A DNA stretch of 64,000 nt, taken from contig NZ_CP023696.1 in NCBI RefSeq assembly GCF_008704425.1, forward strand, positions 124,001 to 188,000, given 5' to 3'. The position numbers were made by a program, and so were the translations under genes. Positions 57,448-64,000 of this stretch are shown piece by piece; the stretch's first letter is position 1, and the number at the start of each line of letters is the position of its first letter. The notes below the pieces were generated by a model. The model saw nothing but the letters and a program-made list of their open reading frames with translations, did no database searches and had not been told where the DNA came from. This DNA comes from Streptomyces fradiae ATCC 10745 = DSM 40063. GTDB lineage: Bacteria > Actinomycetota > Actinomycetes > Streptomycetales > Streptomycetaceae.

Positions 57448-59679
57448 ATGCGCCCCTCCCCGCCGAGCCGGCGGTCCGTCCTCGGCGGCGCCGCCACCGC
57501 CGCGCTCGCCGCCGCGTCCGCCGCCGCCCACGCCGCCCCGCGCGAGGCGCCCGGCCCGCCGCCCCACGCCCCCGAGCCGGGCGCGGCGGACCGGCCGGCG
57601 GGCGGCTCGGCCCCCTACCGCTGGCGCACCGCCGTGATCGGCGGCACCGGCTTCGTCACGGGCGTGCTGTTCCACCCGGCCGTACGGGACCTCGCCTACG
57701 CCCGCACCGACATCGGCGGTGCCTACCGCTGGGACGGCCGGGGCGCCCGCTGGATCCCGCTCACCGACCACCTGGGCTGGGACGACTGGAACCTGCTGGG
57801 CGTCGAGGCGATGGCCGTCGACCCCGCCCACCCCGACCGGATCTACCTGGCGCTCGGCACCTACACCCAGCCGTGGGCCGGCCCCGGCGCGGTGCTGCGC
57901 TCCGACGACCGGGGCCGGACGTGGGCCCGCACCGACCTGGACGTGCGGCTCGGCGCCAACGAGGACGGCCGGGGCACCGGCGAGCGGCTGCTGGTCGACC
58001 CGCGCGACCCGGCGACCCTGTGGCTGGGCACCCGTCACGACGGGCTGCTCGTCTCCCGCGACCGGGGCGCCACGTGGGCCCCGGCGCCCTTCCCCGCCAC
58101 CCCCTCCGCGACGGGCCAGGGCGTGACCCTGCTGGCCGCCGCGGGCCGGACGGTGTACGCGGGCTGGGGCGACGGCGGGGGCGCCCTCTACCGCACCGCG
58201 CCCGGCGGCGGCTGGGAGGCGGTGCCGGGCCGGCCGGGCGGCCCGTCGGCGCGGGTGCCGGTCCGCGCCGCGTACGACGCGGGGACCCGTGCCCTGTACG
58301 TCACGTACGCCGACGCGCCCGGCCCCAACGGCCAGACGGACGGCTCGGTCCACCGCCTGGACACGGCGACCGGGACGTGGACCGACGTGACCCCGGTCCG
58401 GCCGGGCCCCGGCGACACGTTCGGGTACGGCGGGGCGGCCACCGACCCGCGCCGTCCCGGCACCGTCGTCGTCTCCACCAACAACCGCTGGGGCCCGGTG
58501 GACACCCTCTTCCGGTCGACGGACGGCGGCGCCACCTGGACGTCCCTGAAGGACACCGCCGTGTTCGACGTGTCCGAGACGCCGTATCTGGCGTGGGGCG
58601 CCGAGCGGCCCAAGTTCGGCTGGTGGATCCAGGCGCTCGCGCTCGACCCGTTCGACTCCCGGCACCTGGTGTACGGCACCGGCGCGACCCTGTACGGCAC
58701 GCGCGACCTGCGCCACTGGGCGCCGGAGGTCCGGGGCCTGGAGGAGAGCTCGGTGCGCCAGCTCCTCTCCCCGCCCTCGGGCGGTGCCCACCTGCTCAGC
58801 GGGCTCGGCGACGTCGGCGTGATGTACCACGACCGCCTCACCGCCTCCCCCTCGCGGGGCATGGCCGCGAACCCGGTGTTCGGCACCGCCACCGGCCTGG
58901 CCCTGGCGCCGCTGCGGCCCTCGTACGTGGTGCGGTCCGGATGGGGCGACCACGGCAACGGCGCGTACTCCACCGACGGCGGGCGCACCTGGACGCCGTT
59001 CGCCGCCCAGCCCGCCCCCGCCCGGCAGGCCCCCGGCCCGATCGCCACCGGCGCGGACGGCCGCGTCCTGCTGTGGTCCTTCGTCCACGGGGACGGCACC
59101 CGCTCCGCCACCCACCGCTCCACCGACGGCGGCGCCCACTGGACCGAGGTCCCCACCTTCCCCGCGGGCGCCGCCCCGGTCGCCGACCCGGTCGACCCCC
59201 GGCGCTTCCACGCCTACGACACCGCCGCCGGCACCCTGTACACCAGCACCGACGGCGGCGCGACCTTCAGCGCCACGGCGACCGGCCTGCCGTCCGGCGA
59301 CGTCCAGTACCGGATCGCGGCGGCGCCCGGCCGCAGCGGCGACCTGTGGCTCTCCGCCAAGGACCACGGCCTGTTCCGGTCCGTGGACGGCGGGCGCGCC
59401 TTCGCCCGGACGGCCGGCTGCCGGGCCTCGTACGCCCTGGGCTTCGGCCGGGCGGCGCCCGGCGGGGACGGCTACCCGGCGGTGTACCAGACCGGCACGG
59501 TGGGGGACGTGACGGGCGTGTACCGCTCCGACGACGCCGGGCGGAGCTGGGTCCGGATCAACGACGACGCCCACCAGTGGGGCTGGACCGGCGAGGTGGT
59601 CACCGGCGACCCGCGCCGCTACGGCCGGGTCTACCTCGGCACCAACGGCCGCGGCGTCCAGTACGGCGACCCGGTCTGA
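57448..59679 (+). CDS. GH74 xyloglucanase-like secreted protein
   Basis: A 743-residue exported beta-propeller enzyme. A Tat-like signal peptide (SRRSVLGGAATAALAAASAA) precedes two seven-bladed propellers typical of GH74. Many BNR-type blades are visible (RSDDRGRTWARTDLD; VSRDRGATWAPA; RSTDGGATWTSLKD; YSTDGGRTWTPFA; RSDDAGRSWVRIND). The N-terminal AYARTDIGGAYRWDGRG and WDDWNLLGVEAMAVDP blocks are characteristic of the family, and the Asp in RTDIGG is the likely catalytic base. GH74 enzymes hydrolyse the beta-1,4-glucan backbone of xyloglucan. It follows the permease genes and overlaps the GH42 gene by one base. Confidence 0.93.
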   Translation: MRPSPPSRRSVLGGAATAALAAASAAAHAAPREAPGPPPHAPEPGAADRPAGGSAPYRWRTAVIGGTGFVTGVLFHPAVRDLAYARTDIGGAYRWDGRGARWIPLTDHLGWDDWNLLGVEAMAVDPAHPDRIYLALGTYTQPWAGPGAVLRSDDRGRTWARTDLDVRLGANEDGRGTGERLLVDPRDPATLWLGTRHDGLLVSRDRGATWAPAPFPATPSATGQGVTLLAAAGRTVYAGWGDGGGALYRTAPGGGWEAVPGRPGGPSARVPVRAAYDAGTRALYVTYADAPGPNGQTDGSVHRLDTATGTWTDVTPVRPGPGDTFGYGGAATDPRRPGTVVVSTNNRWGPVDTLFRSTDGGATWTSLKDTAVFDVSETPYLAWGAERPKFGWWIQALALDPFDSRHLVYGTGATLYGTRDLRHWAPEVRGLEESSVRQLLSPPSGGAHLLSGLGDVGVMYHDRLTASPSRGMAANPVFGTATGLALAPLRPSYVVRSGWGDHGNGAYSTDGGRTWTPFAAQPAPARQAPGPIATGADGRVLLWSFVHGDGTRSATHRSTDGGAHWTEVPTFPAGAAPVADPVDPRRFHAYDTAAGTLYTSTDGGATFSATATGLPSGDVQYRIAAAPGRSGDLWLSAKDHGLFRSVDGGRAFARTAGCRASYALGFGRAAPGGDGYPAVYQTGTVGDVTGVYRSDDAGRSWVRINDDAHQWGWTGEVVTGDPRRYGRVYLGTNGRGVQYGDPV

Positions 59680-61655
59680 TGCCCGCGCTCGGCGACGCCA
59701 CCCGGGGCCGGATCCTCTTCGGCGGCGACTACAACCCGGAGCAGTGGCCCGAGGAGACCTGGGCCGACGACATGCGGCTGATGAGGGACGCCGGGGTGAA
59801 CTCGGTGACCGTCGGGGTGTTCTCCTGGGCCCGCATCGAACCGCGCCCCGGCGTGCGGGACTTCGGCTGGCTCGACCGGCTGATGGACCTGCTGCACGCG
59901 CACGGCGTCGGCGCGGTGCTGGCCACGCCCACCGCGTCGCCGCCGCCGTGGCTGGGCGCCCGGCACCCCGGCACGCTGCCCCGCGACGAGGACGGGCGGA
60001 CCGTCTGGTGGGGCTCCCGCCAGCACTTCTGCCCCAGCTCGCCCGTCTACCGCTCGCACGCGGCGGCGATCACCGGGGACCTGGCGGCCCGGTACGCCGG
60101 CCACCCGGCCCTGACGATGTGGCACATCGGCAACGAGTACGGCACGCACTGCTGGTGCGACGAGACCGCCCGGCACTTCCGCCGCTGGCTCGCCGCCCGC
60201 CACGGCACCCTCGACGCGCTCAACGAGGCGTGGGGCACGGCCTTCTGGTCGCAGCGGTACGACACCTGGGACGAGGTGATCCCGCCGCGCCGCGCCCAGT
60301 ACCTGCGCAACCCGGCGCACCTGCTGGACTTCCGCCGCTTCACCTCCGACGCGCTCCTGGAGTGCCACCGGGCCGAGCGGGACGTCGTCGCCCGGCACAC
60401 CCCGCACATCCCGGTCACGACGAACCTCATGGCCTTCTGGCAGGGGCTGGACGGCTGGGCGTGGGCCGCCGAGGAGGACGCCGTGTCCGTGGACGTCTAC
60501 CCGGACCCGAGGGACCCGCTCGGCGGCCAGTACAACGCCCTCGTCGCGGACCTGACCCGGTCGCAGGCGGGCGGCGGGCCGTGGATGGTGATGGAGCAGG
60601 CCGCCGGCGCGGTCAACTGGCGGGACGTCAACGCACCCAGGCCGGCCGGCCAGAACCGGCTGCTGTCCCTCCAGGCCGTGGCGCGCGGCGCGGACGCCGT
60701 CTGCTACTTCCAGTGGCGCCAGTCCCGGCAGGGCGCCGAGAAGTTCCACTCCGCGATGGTGCCGCACGCCGGGGAGCACGGCCGCGCCTTCCGGGAGGTG
60801 AAGCGGATCGGCGCCGAACTCGCCGCGCTGGGCCCGGAGGTCGCCGGCACCCGGGTCGCGGCGGACGTGGCGGTGCTGCACGACTGGCACGCCTGGTGGG
60901 GCACCCTGCAGGAGGGGCGGCCCTCGCGGGAGGCGGAGTACCCGGAGGTGGTCCGGGCGTGGCACCGGGCCCTGTGGGAGGCCGGCCTCACCACGGCGTT
61001 CGCCCACCCCGGGCACGACCTGCGCGGCTACCGCATGGTGGTGGCGCCGCAGCTGTACCTGCTGCCGGACGCGGCGGTGGAGAACCTGGCCGCCTACGTG
61101 CGCGGCGGCGGCACGCTCGTGTGCGGCTTCCTCACCGGGACCGCCGACGCGCACGACCGCATCCGGCCCGGCGGCATGGACGAGCGGCTGCGGGCGCTGC
61201 TCGGCCTGCGCACCCTGCACGCGTGGTGGCCGCTGGAGCGGGGCGAGAGCGTCGAGTGCGACGGCTTCACCGGCACCGTGTGGTCGGAGGAGCTGGAGGC
61301 CGCCGACGCGGAGGTGGTGGCCGCCTACCGGAGCGGGGAGACGGCGGGGCTCCCGGCCGTGCTGCGCCGGGGCGGCGCCTGGTACGTCTCGACGCTGCCG
61401 GACCCGGACGGGCTGCGCGGCCTGCTGGTGCGGGCCGCCGCCGGGGCGGGCGTGCGCCCGGTGCTGGAGGGGCTGCCGGCCGGGGTGGAGGCGGTGCGGC
61501 GGGGGCGGCTGCTGTTCGTGCTGAACCACGGGCGGGAGCCGGTCGAGGTCCCGGTGCCGGGTGCCTTCCGCGACCTGCTGTCCGGTGCGGACGTGGCGGG
61601 CGCGCTGCGGCTGGAGCGGTACGGGGTGGCGGCGCTGCGGGAGGCGGGGGCGTGA
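59679..61655 (+). CDS. GH42 beta-galactosidase
   Basis: A 658-residue intracellular GH42 enzyme. The TIM barrel starts with ILFGGDYNPEQWPEETWADD; the acid/base is Glu153 in WHIGNEYG and the nucleophile Glu306 in WMVMEQAAG. The trimerisation domain (from about residue 395) and a small beta domain follow. The ATG at 59679 overlaps the GH74 stop (TGATG) and its own stop overlaps the next start (GTGA). In this context it should remove galactose from xyloglucan side chains or other plant galactosides; linkage specificity is inference. Confidence 0.95.
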   Translation: MPALGDATRGRILFGGDYNPEQWPEETWADDMRLMRDAGVNSVTVGVFSWARIEPRPGVRDFGWLDRLMDLLHAHGVGAVLATPTASPPPWLGARHPGTLPRDEDGRTVWWGSRQHFCPSSPVYRSHAAAITGDLAARYAGHPALTMWHIGNEYGTHCWCDETARHFRRWLAARHGTLDALNEAWGTAFWSQRYDTWDEVIPPRRAQYLRNPAHLLDFRRFTSDALLECHRAERDVVARHTPHIPVTTNLMAFWQGLDGWAWAAEEDAVSVDVYPDPRDPLGGQYNALVADLTRSQAGGGPWMVMEQAAGAVNWRDVNAPRPAGQNRLLSLQAVARGADAVCYFQWRQSRQGAEKFHSAMVPHAGEHGRAFREVKRIGAELAALGPEVAGTRVAADVAVLHDWHAWWGTLQEGRPSREAEYPEVVRAWHRALWEAGLTTAFAHPGHDLRGYRMVVAPQLYLLPDAAVENLAAYVRGGGTLVCGFLTGTADAHDRIRPGGMDERLRALLGLRTLHAWWPLERGESVECDGFTGTVWSEELEAADAEVVAAYRSGETAGLPAVLRRGGAWYVSTLPDPDGLRGLLVRAAAGAGVRPVLEGLPAGVEAVRRGRLLFVLNHGREPVEVPVPGAFRDLLSGADVAGALRLERYGVAALREAGA

Positions 61656-64000
61656 CGCCGGCGTGGGGAGGCCCGCGGCCGGCGGACGGGGCGGGGGCGG
61701 ACGGGACGGGCGCGGGGGCGGGCGAGGCGGGCGCGGGCCGGGCGGGCGCGGGCCGGGTCGCCGCGCCGCCGGGCGGGGGCGCGGCGGGGACGGGCGGGGG
61801 CGCGGCGGGGACGGGCGGGGGTGCGGCGGGCCGGTGGCCGGGCGGCGCGGACGCCGGCTCGGTACGCACCGGCTCGGGCGGTGGCTCCGCCGACGGGAGC
61901 GGCACGGGAACGGACCCGGCGGGCGGAGGGCCGGAGGGCGCGGACCCGTTGGACCCGTTGGGCGGAAGCCCGGACGGCGCGGACCCGGCGGGCGCGGACC
62001 CGTTGGGCGCGGACCCGGCGGGCGGGGGGCCGGTGCACGGGACGTGGGAGGCGGAGCCCGCGGCGCGCTGGGAGGACGCGTTCCTGAGCGGCAACGGCCG
62101 CCACGGCGCCCTCGTCCACGGCGATCCCCACGACGAGCGGGTGATCGTCACCCATCACGCGCTGGTGCGGCCCGTACCGGCCGCGGACACCCGTCCTCCC
62201 CGGCTGGCCGGACGGCTCGCGGAGCTGCGGGACCGGCTGCTGGCCGGGGACACGGCGGCGGGCGACGAATTCACGGACGGGCGTCCGCTGCGCTGGGTGG
62301 GCTCCTTCCACCCGGCGTTCGCGGTGCGGGTGCGCCGGGGCGGGGCGCCACCGGGGCCGGGCGGTGTGCCGGGCTACCGGCGGGAGGTGGCCTTCGCGAC
62401 GGGCGTGGTCCGGGCCTCCGGCGGAGGCCGGGAGAGCCGGGTGTTCGTCTCGCGCGCCGACGACGTGGTCGTCCAGTACGTCACGGGCGGGCCCGCCGTC
62501 ACCGGGATCCGCCTGGACGCGGACCTGCCGGGCGCGCCGCCCGGCCTGGCCGTACGGCACGGCGCCGCGCCGCTGCCGGGCGGGGCGCTGCTGACGCTGC
62601 GGGCCCGCCACCCGGAGGGCGGCGGCGGGTACACGGGGGTGGCCCTCGTGGTCGTGGACGGCGGCGAGGCGGAGCCGGTGGGCGGCGGGGCGGCGCCGTC
62701 CGGCGCCACGGCCGCGCCGGACGGCGGGGGCGTACGGCTGCGGGGCGCCGTGCGCGGGGTGCTGGTGCTGACCCGTGTGCACCGGCACGCCGGGACATCG
62801 GACGCGCAGGACGTGCCGGCCGAGGCGGCGCGGCTGCGCGCCCTGCTGGAGGGCGCCGAGGGGACCGCCGCGGGGTACGCCCGGCTGCTGGCCCGGCACG
62901 AGGAGGCGCACCGGGCGGCGTACGAGCGGGTCGTCCTCGACCTGGGCGGCGAGAGGGCCGAGCGGGCCATGCCGGGGAGCGCGCTGCTGGCCCGCCGGCG
63001 CGGGGCGGCGCTGCTGGAGCGGCTGTTCGCGGCGGGCCGCTACCACCTGCTGTCGGCGAGCGGGATGCTGCCGCCCCGGCTGGTGGGGCTGTGGACCGGT
63101 GACTGGGACACCGCCTGGTCCGGGGCGTTCACCACCGACGCCAACCTGAACCTCCAGACCGCGTCGGCACCCGCCGCCGACCTGCCGGAGGTGGTGGAGG
63201 CGCACGCGGCGCTGGTGTACGGGCAGCTGGACGACTGGCGGGACAACGCGCGGGCCGTGTTCGGGGCGCGCGGCGTGGTCGCCCCGGCCCACACGGACGG
63301 CGTGTCGGGACACTCGTACCACTTCCAGCGCGCCTACCCGCTGCACGTGTGGACGGCGGGCGCGGACTGGCTGCTGCTGCCGCTCCTGGAGCACGCCGAG
63401 ACGACCGGGGAGACCGACCGGCGGCTGGTGGGCGCGCTCGCCGAGGTGGCGCGGTTCTACGAGGACTTCCTGACCCGGACGGGCCCCGACGGGCGGATCG
63501 TGGTGGTCCCGTCGTACTCGCCGGAGAACCGCCCCGCCGGCGCGGGCCGGGTCACCGTCAACGCGACGATGGACATCGCCGCCGCCCGCCACGCCCTCAC
63601 CGCGGCGGCGGCGCACCTCCCCGCCGACGCGGAGCGGCTGCGGGCACTGGCGGCCCGGCTGCCCGCCTACCGGGTCAACGGCGACGGGGCGCTCGCCGAA
63701 TGGGCCTGGCCGGGCCTGAACGACACGTACGACCACCGCCACCTCAGCCACCTGTACCCGGTGTGGCCGCTGGGCGAGGTCAACCCGTACGACACCCCCG
63801 GCCTGGCGCGGGCCGCGCACCGGGCGCTGGAGCTGCGGGGCGCGGAGAACGACTCGGCCCACGGCCATCTGCACCAGGCGCTGGTCGCGGCGCGGCTGCG
63901 GGACGCCGGGCGGGCGGCGGGGTCGCTGCGCCGGGTGCTGGAGGGGGACTTCTTCCACGCCTCGCTGATGAGCTCCCACTATCCGCGGCGGCGGGTGTAC
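61652..64000 (+). CDS. GH95 alpha-L-fucosidase-like, C-terminus cut by window edge
   Basis: At least 783 residues are present. The first 130 are Gly/Ala/Asp low complexity. The GH95 N-terminal beta domain follows (HGTWEAEPAARWEDAFLSGN), then the (alpha/alpha)6 barrel. Family catalytic features are visible: NLN at 498-500, Glu625 in YSPENRP and the HRHLSHLYPVWP signature from 695. The usual NINTEMNYW segment is diverged to NLNLQTASAPAADL. GTG at 61652 overlaps the GH42 stop. Family members remove alpha-1,2-L-fucose or galactose, as found on fucosylated xyloglucan. The last 30-60 residues are missing. Confidence 0.92.
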   Translation, partial: MTPAWGGPRPADGAGADGTGAGAGEAGAGRAGAGRVAAPPGGGAAGTGGGAAGTGGGAAGRWPGGADAGSVRTGSGGGSADGSGTGTDPAGGGPEGADPLDPLGGSPDGADPAGADPLGADPAGGGPVHGTWEAEPAARWEDAFLSGNGRHGALVHGDPHDERVIVTHHALVRPVPAADTRPPRLAGRLAELRDRLLAGDTAAGDEFTDGRPLRWVGSFHPAFAVRVRRGGAPPGPGGVPGYRREVAFATGVVRASGGGRESRVFVSRADDVVVQYVTGGPAVTGIRLDADLPGAPPGLAVRHGAAPLPGGALLTLRARHPEGGGGYTGVALVVVDGGEAEPVGGGAAPSGATAAPDGGGVRLRGAVRGVLVLTRVHRHAGTSDAQDVPAEAARLRALLEGAEGTAAGYARLLARHEEAHRAAYERVVLDLGGERAERAMPGSALLARRRGAALLERLFAAGRYHLLSASGMLPPRLVGLWTGDWDTAWSGAFTTDANLNLQTASAPAADLPEVVEAHAALVYGQLDDWRDNARAVFGARGVVAPAHTDGVSGHSYHFQRAYPLHVWTAGADWLLLPLLEHAETTGETDRRLVGALAEVARFYEDFLTRTGPDGRIVVVPSYSPENRPAGAGRVTVNATMDIAAARHALTAAAAHLPADAERLRALAARLPAYRVNGDGALAEWAWPGLNDTYDHRHLSHLYPVWPLGEVNPYDTPGLARAAHRALELRGAENDSAHGHLHQALVAARLRDAGRAAGSLRRVLEGDFFHASLMSSHYPRRRVY
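61670..62045 (+). repeat. Low-complexity minisatellites in GH95 N-terminus
   Basis: Several in-frame tandem arrays occur one after another: GGGCGCGGGCC-type, then GCGGCGGGGACGGGCGGGGG-type, then GCGGACCCGTTGGGC/GCGGACCCGGCGGGC units. They encode GAG, GGGAAGTG and ADPLG/ADPAG repeats before the catalytic part starts. Confidence 0.8.

Overview
The window is a chromosomal segment of a Streptomyces-type actinomycete. The evidence is very high G+C with extreme third-position bias, almost no TTA codons, a bifunctional geosmin synthase, a Streptomyces-style gas vesicle cluster, a WhiB-like protein, an NsdA-family regulator, SpoIIE-type phosphatases and a rodlin-like secreted peptide. No rRNA, tRNA, CRISPR array, insertion sequence or prophage is visible.

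Left part (1-9.7 kb): a phosphoketolase cut by the left edge, a class-PPK2 polyphosphate kinase, a 56-residue conserved-looking protein, a small membrane protein, an FAD monooxygenase, an acetoacetate-decarboxylase-like gene broken by a one-base slip in a homopolymer, a methyltransferase, a WhiB-like protein and a GlsB/YeaQ-type stress membrane protein behind a SigB-like promoter. At 9.8-13.5 kb lies a compact eight-gene gas vesicle operon (gvpO-A-F-G-J-L-S-K) with seven perfect heptanucleotide repeats between gvpO and gvpA and a strong terminator after gvpK.

Middle part (13.7-50 kb): a lipoprotein, a FUSC-type transporter, two SpoIIE/PP2C phosphatases, a chitin-type AA10 LPMO with a probable DasR site, small secreted proteins (one rodlin-like and shortened), a GtrB-like glycosyltransferase facing a polytopic membrane protein, a VOC protein, an epimerase, a divergent pair of an NsdA-family regulator and a TTA-containing kinase-like gene, geosmin synthase, an S4 protein, an orphan phenylacetate-CoA ligase, a penicillin-acylase-family enzyme, a serine hydrolase, an orphan antitoxin-like protein, a Ser/Thr kinase with a TPR region, an FAD-Rieske fusion, and an ECF (SigE-family) sigma factor coupled to a membrane protein.

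Right part (50.2-64 kb): a plant-polysaccharide utilisation locus, most simply xyloglucan. A GH3 enzyme is divergent from an operon encoding a solute-binding lipoprotein, two permeases, a GH74 xyloglucanase-like protein, a GH42 beta-galactosidase and a GH95 alpha-fucosidase (running off the edge). Both divergent promoters carry the same perfect 14-bp palindrome just downstream of the -10 box, suggesting one LacI-family repressor controls both arms. Proposed flow: secreted GH74 cuts the backbone, the ABC system imports oligosaccharides using an ATPase encoded elsewhere, and GH95, GH42 and GH3 take off fucose, galactose and glucose.
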